Positions 54,499 through 64,000 of a stretch of DNA of 64,000 bases are shown in pieces (position 1 is the first letter of the stretch; the number at the start of each line of letters is the position of its first letter). Source of the DNA: Sphingobium sp. SYK-6 (GTDB lineage Bacteria > Pseudomonadota > Alphaproteobacteria > Sphingomonadales > Sphingomonadaceae); NCBI RefSeq assembly GCF_000283515.1, contig NC_015976.1, positions 3,256,501-3,320,500 of the forward strand, in the 5' to 3' direction. Both the position numbers and the translations under genes were made by a program. The notes beneath the pieces were generated by a model, which saw only the letters and a program-made list of their open reading frames with translations, was not told the origin of the DNA and did no database searches.

Positions 54499-56375
54499 CA
54501 GATCCTCACCCGGATACCGCCATAGGCGGCGCGGCCATAAGTCGCGTAGCCATAGGCCGTTTCGTAATCGGTATCGAAGGCATTCTCCAGCCGCCCGTAA
54601 AGCTCGATATGCTCGCTGATCGGCAGGCTCGCCCGCAGATCAACGAGCACATAGCCATCGAGCGTGCCGGCCGGCGCCACCGGATCGACCGCGTCGCTGG
54701 CCATGCGCAGCGAGACGCCGGTCGCGAGGCCGAAGCGCCAATGCTGGTCCACGGACGCACTGATGCCATGCACTGGGCGCCGGGCGAGATGCCGGTCGTA
54801 GTTCAGCGAGCCGAGCGAACGATCCCGAGTATCAACGAAGCTGTAGGCCAGCGCGAGATCGAGACTGTCGACCGGGCTCACCGAGACTTCCAGCTCCACG
54901 CCCCGCGCCCTCGTGCGGGCCAGATTGGCGTAACGATAGGTCGCCATGTCGAAATCGATCTGGTTGCGGGTGGTGCGCGTGAACAGGGTCAGCGAGACAC
55001 GGCCCCGCCCGTCCGCGATGCGCCGGTCCATCCCGAGATCGAAGCTCTCGGATCGCTCCGGCGCGAGGTCGCTCGTGCCGCTGAACGTGTCGTAGAGCTG
55101 ATAGAGCGATGGCGTGCGGAAGCCCTCTCCATAAGCGAAGCGGATGCGCGTCCGCTCGTCCGCCAGCCCGAGATTGGCATTGGCGCCGAAGGTGGTGACG
55201 CCGCCGAAGGCGCTGTGCGAATCATGGCGCACGCCGCCGGTGAGCGAAAGCCGGCTCGTCGGCTTGAGGATCAGCATGCCATGCACGCTGTCCGTGTTCG
55301 CCTCGTGCCGTTCGTCCGACCCGAAACCGAAGAAGCGGTAATTCGGCGCATCATGCGTGTAGCCGAACATCAGGTCCACGCCGGATGCCGCCGCCACCTG
55401 GCCGCGATAGTCGATCCGCCAGTTTTCTCCACGATAGCCGAATTCGACAGGCCCGTCGGGCGCGTAGCGATAGTCGCGGCGATTGCCGAGATAGGTCACC
55501 GACAGGCGGCTGCGCAGCACGCCGCCGAAACTGCTGGCATTGAGGCCGGCATAGCCCGTCGCCTGACGGAACTTGCTGGTGTCGGCGCTGTCCGCCGGCG
55601 CTCCGAAGAAGCTGTCATAATCGAGCGTCGCGTCGATGGCATAGCCGCGCAGGTCGAGGCTGAGGCCAGCCCCCAGCGGCGCCTCGATGCGCGCATGCGC
55701 CGTCCAGTTCTCCAGCCCGTCGCGCTCGCTGGCGCCGAAGCGCGTGGCGGCGCTGGAGATGCCGTCGGTGCGCAGGCCTGCAATGCCTGCATCCACGCGC
55801 AGCTCTCCCGCCCGCCAGCCCAGATCGGCCGTCCCGCGCATCGTCTCGGCATAGCCGCCTTCAGCCGACCCGCGCAGGGACAAGCCCTCCGGCGCGTCCG
55901 GATCGCGCGTCGAGATGTCGATCACCCCGCCGATCGCTTCCGAACCATAAGGAACGGCATTGGAGCCGCGCATCACTTCGATCCGCCGGATGTTCCCCAC
56001 GAGCAGATTGCCGAAATCCACCGCATCGGCCGTGCTGCCCGGATCATTGACCGGTACGCCGTCGATGAGCACCAGCGTCTGCCCGGTTTCCGCGCCACGC
56101 AGGGAAACCCCCGTCACCGCGCCCAGGCTGCCATTGCTGTTCACCCGCACGGAAGGGAGCCGGGCGAGCAGATCCCCCACGCTCCAGGACTGGCTGCGAT
56201 CGATCGTCGCGCTGTCGATGATGCTGATCGCCTGCCCGCTCTCGTCCCGGTCCTGCGGGGCACCGGTGGCGGTGACGATGATCGTCTCCTGTATGGCCTG
56301 TGCCATTGCCGGAACCGGCATGAGCAAACCAAGCGCCGCGACGGGCACTGCCGAATGTCTTCTTCCTCGCGTCAC
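54498..56375 (-). CDS. btuB: TonB-dependent cobalamin receptor (BtuB-like)
   Basis: 625 residues: signal peptide ending PAMAQA, a TonB-box-like ETIIVTA, plug domain (SVGDLLARLPSVRVNSNGSLG; VLIDGVPVNDPG; IEVMRGSNAVPYGSEAIGGVIDI) and a beta-barrel ending in YGGIRVRI. Cobalamin uptake is supported by the riboswitch directly upstream and btuFCD downstream. Confidence 0.93.
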   Translation of the reverse strand: MTRGRRHSAVPVAALGLLMPVPAMAQAIQETIIVTATGAPQDRDESGQAISIIDSATIDRSQSWSVGDLLARLPSVRVNSNGSLGAVTGVSLRGAETGQTLVLIDGVPVNDPGSTADAVDFGNLLVGNIRRIEVMRGSNAVPYGSEAIGGVIDISTRDPDAPEGLSLRGSAEGGYAETMRGTADLGWRAGELRVDAGIAGLRTDGISSAATRFGASERDGLENWTAHARIEAPLGAGLSLDLRGYAIDATLDYDSFFGAPADSADTSKFRQATGYAGLNASSFGGVLRSRLSVTYLGNRRDYRYAPDGPVEFGYRGENWRIDYRGQVAAASGVDLMFGYTHDAPNYRFFGFGSDERHEANTDSVHGMLILKPTSRLSLTGGVRHDSHSAFGGVTTFGANANLGLADERTRIRFAYGEGFRTPSLYQLYDTFSGTSDLAPERSESFDLGMDRRIADGRGRVSLTLFTRTTRNQIDFDMATYRYANLARTRARGVELEVSVSPVDSLDLALAYSFVDTRDRSLGSLNYDRHLARRPVHGISASVDQHWRFGLATGVSLRMASDAVDPVAPAGTLDGYVLVDLRASLPISEHIELYGRLENAFDTDYETAYGYATYGRAAYGGIRVRI

Positions 56376-56498
56376 ATGACGTCCCTTGCCATGAGCCGCC
56401 CCCGGCTGAGTGGCCGGTGACGTCCTTCTGCCTTGTCGTCACACGAGGGTTTCGGCCCCGTTCGTCCGGCACATCCCGACCGGCGAAGGACAGACTGT

Positions 56499-56712
56499 CA
56501 ACGGGCAGGTCTCCTGGCTCCCGGGTCAATGCATCCGCACCGCCTTCCCATGGCATTGGCCGGGGACATCCCGACCGCCACAGTGGCATGAAAGGCGCGT
56601 CACTCGCCGGTTACAGTTGCGGGAACAGCACCGGACTTGCGGCGGACCGCGCACCGGACTTCCCTTTTGCTCCCCGCTCGCGCGGGAACCCGTAACAGGG
56701 TGCTGTCTAGGC
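56499..56712 (-). promoter_or_regulatory. Cobalamin riboswitch upstream of btuB
   Basis: On the minus strand the conserved elements appear in order: GGGAAGTCCGGTG, a repeated CAAGTCCGGTGCTG, CCCGCAACTGTAA, the B12-box region ATGCCACTGTGG, and GGGAGCCAGGAGACCTGCC at the 3' side. It ends about 125 bp before the btuB start. Should repress the btu operon when adenosylcobalamin is plentiful. Limits are approximate. Confidence 0.93.
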
Positions 56713-56782
56713 GACCGACTCGCCCCGGCGCAACCAGATATGGATGGCGGGCATGGCGCGCAGGGCGATGCCGCTGGGGTCC

Positions 56783-58003
56783 TCAGCCGGTTCGGCGGGC
56801 TGCCCAGCGCCACAGCCGTTCGGCAGGCCCCTGCCCGAACTGACGGCGCCACAGCGCGGACCAGGCGATCATCACGGCCATCATGGCCACGGCCACGAGC
56901 ATGAGGCCCGCCCGGTCCAGCCGGCCGAACAGACCCGCACCATAACCGTAGAAGAGCGTGGTCATCGCGAGACTCGTGAGCAGATAGTTCGACAAGGCCA
57001 GACGACCGACCGATTCGATGAGCCGCACGGGCAGCGACTGGGACCGGGCAGCCGCGATCCCCATGGCGAGCGCCGCCAGTCCCACGGCAATGGGAAGGCG
57101 CAGGGGAATGGACCAGCCGAAAGCCGCCGACTGGGCCGCCAGAGGATCATGCGAGACGAGCACCCAGATCGCCAGCCCGCCCATGGGGACCAGCCCTACC
57201 AGCAAGGCGCGCCGCCACGTCGCCTGATAATGGGAAACCGCCCATTGCCCGGCCAGGAAACCGCCCTTCAGCATCGCCATGCCAAGCGCGGTAAAGGCCA
57301 GCATTTCCGGCAGGGAATAGACAAGCTGCCCAAGCATGTCGCTCGCGAAGGACGCGAAGCGCTCGCCGAAGATCTCGCTATAGCCGGACCGATAGCGGAT
57401 GATTTCCCGGGCGACGGCACCGCTTTCGCCGATGCCCAGCTGATCGGCATATCCTTGCCAGCGCGCCACCGCAGCGGCGGATGCGCCGGGCGCCGCGGCT
57501 GCCGCGCGGACGCCGAAACCCGGCAGCGTGACGGACAGATTGATGATGGTCTGCAGGACCAGCAGCCCCAGCGAGAGCTTGATGAGGCCCAGCGTCTCCA
57601 GCCGCACGAAGAGCGTCGCGATGAGTCCGCAAAGCGCCAGCATCAGCAAGATGTCGCCGGACCACAGCAGGAGGTGATGCGCGAGGCCGATCGGCAGCAG
57701 CCACAGCATCCGCAGCCTATGAGCGCGCATGCCATCCCGGCCGGACATCTCGGCAGATTCCATGACGAGCAGCGTGGAGGCGCCGAGCAGCATGGCGAAG
57801 ATGGCGCGCATCTTCCCGTCCACCAGCAGGAAAGTGAACAGCCAGGCGGCCAGATCGCTCGCCCCGGTCGTCCCCACCGTGAAGGGATTGAACAGCGCCG
57901 CAGAGGGCAATCCGAAAAGGACGATATTGGGAAACAGGATGCCCATCACCGCGCAACCGCGCAGGAAATCCAGCCCACCGATGCGAAAGCTCTCGTCTGC
58001 CAT
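56783..58003 (-). CDS. DUF418-family membrane protein (YeiB-like)
   Basis: 406 residues, about nine membrane segments, with GLDFLRGCAVMGILFPNI, the C-terminal DUF418 part RLIESVGRLALSNYLLTSLAMTTLFYGYGAGL and SALWRRQFGQGPAERLWR. Function unknown. The start at 58003 is followed on the other strand by a divergent methyltransferase gene. Confidence 0.88.
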   Translation of the reverse strand: MADESFRIGGLDFLRGCAVMGILFPNIVLFGLPSAALFNPFTVGTTGASDLAAWLFTFLLVDGKMRAIFAMLLGASTLLVMESAEMSGRDGMRAHRLRMLWLLPIGLAHHLLLWSGDILLMLALCGLIATLFVRLETLGLIKLSLGLLVLQTIINLSVTLPGFGVRAAAAAPGASAAAVARWQGYADQLGIGESGAVAREIIRYRSGYSEIFGERFASFASDMLGQLVYSLPEMLAFTALGMAMLKGGFLAGQWAVSHYQATWRRALLVGLVPMGGLAIWVLVSHDPLAAQSAAFGWSIPLRLPIAVGLAALAMGIAAARSQSLPVRLIESVGRLALSNYLLTSLAMTTLFYGYGAGLFGRLDRAGLMLVAVAMMAVMIAWSALWRRQFGQGPAERLWRWAARRTG

Positions 58004-58061
58004 GGCGCTTCCTATCGTCTTTTGGCGTGACGTCCAGCCCCCGGCATGGCAAGCGCGGCGC

Positions 58062-58826
58062 ATGCCCCCCGAACGCAAGGCACTGATCCGATCCGCCTTT
58101 GCCGCCGCGGCCGGGCAATATGATGCGCACGCCCCGGTCCAGCGCGCCGTCGCCGAGGATCTGGCAGCCTGGGCAGACGCGGCACGCCCCGCTGCGCCGG
58201 AGCGAATTCTCGAGATCGGGTGCGGGACGGGGCTTCTCACGGAGGAGCTGCGCCGCCGCTGGCCGCAGGCAGACCTCATCGCCACCGATCTCGCTCCGCA
58301 AATGGTGGATGCCACTGCCCGGCGGTGCCCCGGCGTGGAAACGATGGTGATGGACGGTGAGGCCCCTGCCTTTCGCGAAGCCGCTTTCGACCTCATCGTC
58401 TCCAGCCTGACGTTCCAGTGGTTCGAGGATCTCCCCGCCGCGCTATCGCGCTTGCATGCGCTGCTGCGGCCGGGCAGTAGCCTGTTCTTCTCGACCCTGG
58501 GCGCGGAGAGCTTCTCCGGCTGGCACAGGGCATATCAGCAGGCCAATATCACGGTCGGCCTTCCCGCCTATCCCGACGCAGGAGAATTGCGCGCGATGCT
58601 GAGCGTGATCGCCCCTCGCACCGAGGTCCGGGAGGACCATTATCACCTGCCATCCGTCGGGGGCCTCGCTCTCATGCGCCATTTCCGCGCGATCGGCGCG
58701 CAGGTGCCTCATCGGGGTTACCGGCCTCTCCCGCCGTCCGCTCTACGCCGCGTCGTCGATCATTTCGACCGGAGCGGCGGCGAGACGCTTTATCATGTTC
58801 TGTTCGGACGCATCGACAATGGCTGA
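58062..58826 (+). CDS. BioC-like SAM-dependent methyltransferase
   Basis: 254 residues: IRSAFAAAAGQYDAHAPVQRAVAEDL (the BioC-type start), motif I RILEIGCGTGLLTEEL, DLIATDLAPQMV, FDLIVSSLTFQWFEDLPAAL and a C-terminal lid. BioC methylates malonyl-ACP to start biotin synthesis; the match in layout is good but other bio genes are not visible, so the role is tentative. Confidence 0.78.
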   Translation: MPPERKALIRSAFAAAAGQYDAHAPVQRAVAEDLAAWADAARPAAPERILEIGCGTGLLTEELRRRWPQADLIATDLAPQMVDATARRCPGVETMVMDGEAPAFREAAFDLIVSSLTFQWFEDLPAALSRLHALLRPGSSLFFSTLGAESFSGWHRAYQQANITVGLPAYPDAGELRAMLSVIAPRTEVREDHYHLPSVGGLALMRHFRAIGAQVPHRGYRPLPPSALRRVVDHFDRSGGETLYHVLFGRIDNG

Positions 58827-59361
58827 CACGATCCCTCCCCCTCGCATCCGGCGCGCAACGAGCGACGACGTTCCCGCGCTGGCCGCCCTGAAGCTGTGCT
58901 GCTTTCGCGAGACATTCCTGGAGGACTTCGCCGTCCCCTACCCGCCTGCGGACCTCGGCGTCTTCGAGCGGACCGCCTATGGAGAACCCACCATCGCTGC
59001 CGAGATCAGCGCGTCGGATCACGCCACATGGGTCTGCGAGGCGGGGGACGGGGCGTTGGTCGGCTATGCGCATGCCGGGCCGTGCAAGCTGCCGCACCCC
59101 GATGTGACGGACAGGTCAGGCGAGCTGTACCAGCTCTACCTGCGGCGGGATGCACAGGGCATGGGGCTCGGGCGGCGATTGGTCACCACCGCGCTCGACT
59201 GGCTCGATGAGCATTTCCCGGGGCCGCTCTGGCTGGGCGTCTGGTCCGGCAATGCGCGCGCGATTGCGGTGTATCAGTCGCTCGGCTTCCGGAGGGCAGG
59301 GGAATATCAGTTCAAGGTCGGCAATCACCGCGACGATGAATATATCCTGCGGCGCGACTGA
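58819..59361 (+). CDS. GNAT-family N-acetyltransferase
   Basis: 180 residues with RIRRATSDDVPALAALKLCCF and the acetyl-CoA loop LYQLYLRRDAQGMGLGRRLV, ending in YQSLGFRRAGEYQF. The ATG at 58819 overlaps the methyltransferase stop. Substrate unknown. Confidence 0.85.
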   Translation: MADTIPPPRIRRATSDDVPALAALKLCCFRETFLEDFAVPYPPADLGVFERTAYGEPTIAAEISASDHATWVCEAGDGALVGYAHAGPCKLPHPDVTDRSGELYQLYLRRDAQGMGLGRRLVTTALDWLDEHFPGPLWLGVWSGNARAIAVYQSLGFRRAGEYQFKVGNHRDDEYILRRD

Positions 59362-59397
59362 CCGGGAGCGCAGAAGGGTTCCCCCCGGCCGTTTCGC

Positions 59398-61629
59398 TCA
59401 GATCTCCGCGTCCATCAAGGCCGGGAAGAAACCTTCATGGGCCTTGCGCAGGTCGGCCAGCGAAACCGCGTGGTCGCTCTGCGGCAGCTCGAAGATCACC
59501 CGGTTGGCGATCGTCCGCCCCAGCCGCGCGACCTCGATGCCCTGCGCCTCGGCCTGGCTGAGCAGCTCGACCAGCGCGACATCGCGCGCCGTAATGACAT
59601 AGAGCCCCTGGTCCTCGGCGAAATAGGTCTGCGCGGCGGTGCCCGAAAGCGGCTGGTCCAGGATCGCGCCGATGCCGCTCGCCAGCGCCATTTCCGCGAC
59701 GGCGACCGCGACGCCGCCGTCCGACACGTCATGGCATGCCGTGATGGCGCCGCACTGGATGGCGCTGCGAATGAAGGTTCCGGTCCTGCGTTCCGTCTCG
59801 AGGTCGACGCGCGGTGGTGGCCCGGCGTCCTTTCCTTCGATGCCATGGCATTCGCGCAGCCAGAGCGACTGGCCGAGATCGCCATGCCTCTCGCCGACCA
59901 GCAGGATGATGTCCCCCGTGCCCTTGAACGCGATCGTGCACATGCGATCGATATCGCCGAGCAGCCCGACGCCGCCGATCGCCGGCGTCGGCAGGATGGC
60001 GCTGCCCCCGCCCGTCGCCTTCGACTCGTTGTAGAGGCTGACATTGCCGGACACGATGGGGAAATCGAGCGCGGTGCAGGCTTGCGCCATGCCTTCGATG
60101 CAGCCCACGAACTGGCCCATGATCTCGGGGCGCTGCGGGTTGGCGAAGTTCATGCAGTCCGTCGTGGCGAGCGGCGTGGCGCCGACCGCCGTGATGTTGC
60201 GCCAGCATTCCGCGATCGCCTGCTTTCCACCTTCGACCGGATCGGCAAAGCAGTAGCGCGGCGTGCAGTCCGTGCTGATCGCCAGGCCCTTGCTGGTGCC
60301 GTGGACGCGCACCACGGCGGCATCGCCACCGGGGCGCTGCAGCGTGTCGGCGCCGACCATATGATCATACTGCTCCCAGATCCACCGGCGCGAGGCGAGG
60401 TCCGGCGAGCCCATCAGCCTGAGCAGGTCGGCGGCGGGATCGGCACTGTCCGGCACCGTCGCGAGCGGCGCGAGCGCGGGCGTCGGGACATGGGGCCGGT
60501 CATAGACCGGCGCGTCATCGGCAAGCGGGCCCAGCGGAATGTCGCACACCGTCTCGCCATGATGGACGAGCACCATCCGCCCGGTATCGGTCACTTCGCC
60601 GATCACGGCGAAATCCAGCTCCCATTTGCGGAAAATGGCTTCCGCGAAAGCCTCCCTGCCCGGCTTGAGCACCATGAGCATGCGCTCCTGGCTTTCCGAG
60701 AGCATCATCTCATAGGCCGTCATGCCCGCTTCCCGCTGGGGAACCTTGTCCATGTCCAGCCGGATGCCGACGCCGCCCTTGCTGGCCATTTCGACCGAGG
60801 ATGAGGTGAGGCCCGCGGCGCCCATGTCCTGAATGGCGACGATGGCATCGGACGCCATGAGTTCGAGGCACGCCTCGATCAGCAGCTTCTCCGTGAACGG
60901 ATCGCCAACCTGCACGGTGGGCCGCTTCTCCTCGCTGTCCTCGCCGAAGTCGGCCGAGGCCATGGTCGCGCCATGGATGCCGTCCCGTCCGGTCTTGGAA
61001 CCGACATAGACGATCGGATTGCCGACGCCGGAGGCGGCCGAATAGAAAATCTTGTCGGTCTCGGCCACGCCCACCGTCATCGCATTGACGAGGATGTTGC
61101 CGTCATAGGCCGGATGGAAGTTGGTCTCGCCGCCCACCGTGGGCACGCCCACGCAATTGCCATAGCCGCCAATGCCGCGCACCACGCCCGCGATGAGGTG
61201 CTTCATCCGGGGATGATCGGGGCGACCGAAACGCAGCGCGTTCATGTTCGCGACCGGACGGGCGCCCATGGTGAACACGTCGCGCAGGATGCCGCCCACG
61301 CCGGTCGCGGCGCCCTGATAGGGCTCGATATAGCTGGGGTGGTTATGGCTCTCCATCTTGAAGATGGCGGCCTGCCCGTCGCCGATGTCGATCACGCCGG
61401 CATTCTCGCCGGGCCCGCAGATCACCCAGGGCGCCTTTGTCGGCAGCTTCTTCAGATGGATGCGGCTCGACTTGTACGAGCAATGCTCGCTCCACATCAC
61501 GGAAAAGATGCCCAGCTCGGTCAGATTGGGCTCTCGGCCGATCGCCTGGACGATTCGGTCATATTCTTCCGGCGTGAGCCCATGATCCGCGACGATCTGG
61601 GGCGTGATGGCGGGCGTGTTGGTTGACAT
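59398..61629 (-). CDS. purL: Phosphoribosylformylglycinamidine synthase subunit PurL
   Basis: Makes FGAM from FGAR, ATP and glutamine-derived ammonia in purine synthesis. 743 residues, the small-PurL form that works with PurQ and PurS. Motifs: [62 protein letters not shown] (catalytic His), [43 protein letters not shown]. Confidence 0.97.
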   Translation of the reverse strand: MSTNTPAITPQIVADHGLTPEEYDRIVQAIGREPNLTELGIFSVMWSEHCSYKSSRIHLKKLPTKAPWVICGPGENAGVIDIGDGQAAIFKMESHNHPSYIEPYQGAATGVGGILRDVFTMGARPVANMNALRFGRPDHPRMKHLIAGVVRGIGGYGNCVGVPTVGGETNFHPAYDGNILVNAMTVGVAETDKIFYSAASGVGNPIVYVGSKTGRDGIHGATMASADFGEDSEEKRPTVQVGDPFTEKLLIEACLELMASDAIVAIQDMGAAGLTSSSVEMASKGGVGIRLDMDKVPQREAGMTAYEMMLSESQERMLMVLKPGREAFAEAIFRKWELDFAVIGEVTDTGRMVLVHHGETVCDIPLGPLADDAPVYDRPHVPTPALAPLATVPDSADPAADLLRLMGSPDLASRRWIWEQYDHMVGADTLQRPGGDAAVVRVHGTSKGLAISTDCTPRYCFADPVEGGKQAIAECWRNITAVGATPLATTDCMNFANPQRPEIMGQFVGCIEGMAQACTALDFPIVSGNVSLYNESKATGGGSAILPTPAIGGVGLLGDIDRMCTIAFKGTGDIILLVGERHGDLGQSLWLRECHGIEGKDAGPPPRVDLETERRTGTFIRSAIQCGAITACHDVSDGGVAVAVAEMALASGIGAILDQPLSGTAAQTYFAEDQGLYVITARDVALVELLSQAEAQGIEVARLGRTIANRVIFELPQSDHAVSLADLRKAHEGFFPALMDAEI

Positions 61630-61741
61630 GCTGCGCCTTTATCGCTGCATCCCGGACGGCACAACCATGCTCGGCGGCGTTTGCGCAGATTTGCGCGGCG
61701 CGCACTCGACAGGTAGCGGGCGAGGCGCCAGAGTGAGGGCC

Positions 61742-63121
61742 ATGCACTTGAACGGACACCCCCGCTTTCGCGCCGCCCGCCCCTTCCAGGCCGCTGCCGC
61801 CCTCGCCATTCTCCTCTCCGCCGGCAGCGCGACCGCGCAACCGTCCAGCGCCCCGCAGCGCGGCGCCACGCAGGCGCGGGACGACAGCAGCGAAGCGAGC
61901 CGCGCCCTGGCAGAGCTGGCCCGCGCCTTTCTTTCCCTGGCGCTGGAAGTCGGCACGCACGAAGCGGAATATGTCGATGCTTATTATGGGCCGGCCTCCC
62001 TGAAAGCGGCGGCGGAAAGCGCGCCCCGTTCCCGCGAGGACCTGCAGAAGGCGGCGGAAGCGGCGGTCGAGCGGATCGATGCCTTGTCGCCGGCCTTGCG
62101 CGCGCCGCAGGATCAGGCCCGCGCCAAGGCCCTTCGCGGCTTCTATCGCGCAGCTGCCACGCGCCTCGCCATGATCGGCGGCGCGCGCTTCCCGTTCCTT
62201 GATGAAGCGGAAGGCCTGTTCGGCATCCGGCCCGATCTCAAGCCGCTCTCTCATTATGATGACTTGCTGGCCCGGCTCGAGACATTGCTGCCCGGTCCGG
62301 GCACGTTGGCCGCGCGGGTCGATGCCTTTCAGGATCGCTATGTCGTGGCCAAGGATCGCGTGCCGGCCGTCATGGAAGCGGCGATCGGAGAGTGCCGCCG
62401 GCGCACGCTTGCCCATTTCGACCTGCCGGCCGACGAGAGCTTCGACATGGGGTTCGTCACGGACAAGCCATGGTCCGGCTACAATTACTACAAGGGCGCC
62501 TTCCACAGCCGCATCGAGATCAACATGGACCTGCCCGCCAGGGTCGGCCGCGCGGTCGACCTTGGATGCCATGAAGGCTATCCCGGCCACCATGTGCTCA
62601 ACATCATGATCGAGCGGACGCTCGTCGGACAGCGGGGCTGGCAGGAATATCAGGTCAATCCGCTCTACTCGCCGCAGAGCCTGATTGCCGAGGGCAGCGC
62701 CAATTACGGCATCGACCTCGCATTCCCGGGCGAGGAGCAGCTCGCTTTCGAGCGGGATGTGCTCTTCCCGCTCGCCGGGCTGGATCCCGCCGGCGCCGAG
62801 GCGCTGTGGAAGGTCCGCAAGGCAACGGAGGAGCTGGGCGGCGCGCGCATGACCATCGCGAAAATGTATCTCGATGGCGAAGTCGACCGGGCGACCGCCC
62901 TGGAACTGCTGAAGACCTATCAGCTGGTGAGCGCCGAGCGGGCCGAGCAGTCACTCGGTTTCATCGAGCATTACCGCAGCTACGTCATCAATTATCATCT
63001 CGGCCGCACCCTGGTGCACGACTATGTCGAGCACGGCGCGCCCGACGAGTCGACGCGCTGGGAGCGGATGCGCCATGTGCTGTCCGACGCGGTCCTGCCC
63101 ACGGACCTGCTGGTTCGCTGA
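61742..63121 (+). CDS. Secreted zinc-metalloprotease-like protein (HExxH variant)
   Basis: 459 residues with a signal peptide (FQAAAALAILLSAGSATAQ). The GCHEGYPGHHVLN segment has the H-E-x-x-x-H-H look of a metal site as in DUF885-type proteins, followed by a glutamate in LIAEGSANYGIDL. The start at 61742 places the signal peptide at the N-terminus. Peptidase activity is inferred. Divergent from purL. Confidence 0.7.
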   Translation: MHLNGHPRFRAARPFQAAAALAILLSAGSATAQPSSAPQRGATQARDDSSEASRALAELARAFLSLALEVGTHEAEYVDAYYGPASLKAAAESAPRSREDLQKAAEAAVERIDALSPALRAPQDQARAKALRGFYRAAATRLAMIGGARFPFLDEAEGLFGIRPDLKPLSHYDDLLARLETLLPGPGTLAARVDAFQDRYVVAKDRVPAVMEAAIGECRRRTLAHFDLPADESFDMGFVTDKPWSGYNYYKGAFHSRIEINMDLPARVGRAVDLGCHEGYPGHHVLNIMIERTLVGQRGWQEYQVNPLYSPQSLIAEGSANYGIDLAFPGEEQLAFERDVLFPLAGLDPAGAEALWKVRKATEELGGARMTIAKMYLDGEVDRATALELLKTYQLVSAERAEQSLGFIEHYRSYVINYHLGRTLVHDYVEHGAPDESTRWERMRHVLSDAVLPTDLLVR

Positions 63122-63261
63122 CACTGGTCCGGACCGCGCGCTGTCTGCCCATGCAAAGAAGGTTTCATTTCCCTTCCTCTCCAGACTAGCCTTCTCCCCG
63201 GCAATCAAGCATCCTGCCCGCGATACCAATGGATCCGGGGAGAACCCGGGGAGAGGACATC

Positions 63262-63774
63262 ATGCTTCGTCATTCGCTCGCCGCCCTCGCCTTGCTCAGC
63301 CTTGCAGCGCCCATGCCCGCCCAGGCGCAGGAGCCGGTCACCGGAGTCGACAATCCGGAAGCGCTCTTCACGGACAGCGACCCGGTTCTACACCGCAACA
63401 AACAGGCTGCGCTCCACATCATGCGGGAATTGCTGCAGTGCAATCACTGGAGCGACGCCGGGCAATGGCTCACGGAGCGCTACATCCAGCACAATCCGAA
63501 TGTGGTATCCGGCCTTGCGCCGGTCATGAAATATTTCGGCAGCCGGCCGCGGACCGAACCTTGCGGTCCCTTGAAGACGCCCATCGTCGCCGTCTTTGCG
63601 CAGGGCGACCTCGTCTCCGTCGTGATGGGCCGGACTCTCCCTCACCCGACCGAGCCCGGCAAGACCTACTCGACGAGCTGGTTCGACATGTGGCGCTTCG
63701 TGGACGGCAAGGCCGACGAGCATTGGGACGCGGCAGAACTGGCCCGGCCAAGGCCCGCGCCGGCGGCGAAATGA
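63262..63774 (+). CDS. Secreted SnoaL/NTF2-like protein
   Basis: 170 residues: signal peptide (MLRHSLAALALLSLAAPMPAQAQ), then an NTF2 fold with LTERYIQHNPNVVSGLAPVMKYF, DLVSVVMGRTLPHPTEPGKTYSTSWFDMWRFVDGKADEHWD. The start at 63262 has GAGAGGA. No enzyme is implied by this fold alone. Confidence 0.8.
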   Translation: MLRHSLAALALLSLAAPMPAQAQEPVTGVDNPEALFTDSDPVLHRNKQAALHIMRELLQCNHWSDAGQWLTERYIQHNPNVVSGLAPVMKYFGSRPRTEPCGPLKTPIVAVFAQGDLVSVVMGRTLPHPTEPGKTYSTSWFDMWRFVDGKADEHWDAAELARPRPAPAAK

Positions 63775-63790
63775 CGACGGGCCAATGAAA

Positions 63791-63815
63791 AGGCCGGCTC
63801 TCGCGGAGCCGGCCT
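63791..63815 (-). terminator. Terminator for the gene at the right edge
   Basis: AGGCCGGCTC-TCGCG-GAGCCGGCCT is a perfect 10-bp stem; on the minus strand it is followed by TTTTCATT. It could also end the SnoaL-like transcript. Confidence 0.7.
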
Positions 63816-63853
63816 GAAAAAGAGCGAAAGAAACGGAACGACCGCTCGCCGGC

Positions 63854-64000
63854 TCAGCCGGTCTTGCAGGTCTGGCCGTTGTAGCTGATCTCGTCGCCCG
63901 AACCGGTGATGGTCGTGGCGCCATCGGCCGAGACGAAAGGCTCCCCGGCCTCCGGAGCGGCGAGGTGGACCACCGGCGCATCCTTGGCGGAGCGGAAGTT
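63854..64000 (-). CDS. C-terminus of an unknown, probably secreted protein
   Basis: The frame is open from the window edge to a TGA at 63854-63856: 48 residues beginning NFRSAKDAPVVHLAAPEAG and ending ISYNGQTCKTG. No domain is recognised; a terminator follows. Missed by start-based ORF calling because the start is outside the window. Confidence 0.6.
   Translation of the reverse strand, partial: NFRSAKDAPVVHLAAPEAGEPFVSADGATTITGSGDEISYNGQTCKTG

Overview
GC-rich DNA from an alphaproteobacterium, most likely a sphingomonad. The basis is the style of the core genes on the right (cnoX, a Lon-type substrate-binding protein, purL, a B12-uptake operon) and a trb/RlxS-type conjugation module of a kind common in that group. 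Assignments rest on motif reading only; no database search was possible.

Layout. (1) Positions 1-1007: end of a carboxymuconolactone-decarboxylase-family gene, a frameshifted SnoaL-like gene, and sequence resembling the right end of the mobile element that follows. (2) Positions 1008-48088: a 47-kb integrative and conjugative element (ICE) bounded by 46-bp direct repeats of the 3' part of a tRNA-Gly(GCC) gene; the intact tRNA is at 48044-48118. (3) Positions 48119-64000: chromosomal core genes.

Inside the ICE, left to right: tyrosine integrase; metal cargo (rcnA/rcnR nickel-cobalt efflux; chrB-chrA-DUF1259 chromate resistance; a His-rich protein, czcCBA, HupE-like, anchor protein, YqaA-like and an NreB-like MFS exporter); a LysR regulator and an exclusion-like protein; the leftward T4SS operon trbB-C-D-E-J-K-L-F-G-I plus DUF2274; an inserted three-gene cassette (XRE regulator, Eco57I-like N6-adenine methyltransferase, small nuclease with a PD-(D/E)xK signature); copG-traG; the RlxS-type relaxase; lytic transglycosylase, DUF736, TraF, DUF2840, RepA with iteron-like repeats, and an AlpA-like excisionase candidate; a regulatory block resembling FseA/QseM/QseC of ICEMlSymR7A; then DUF932, DUF736, parDE and a large ParB-like protein.

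How it fits together: integrase and the AlpA-like protein would excise and integrate the element. The DUF2285 proteins and a C-protein-like XRE regulator would gate excision. A shared direct-repeat motif in front of traG and trbB may coordinate the transfer operons. RepA/iterons, ParB and ParDE would stabilise the excised or integrated form. The methyltransferase/nuclease cassette, with its own palindromic operators, is the best candidate for a little-described (probably anti-phage or anti-plasmid) system. In the chromosomal part a cobalamin riboswitch precedes btuB-btuF-btuC-btuD.
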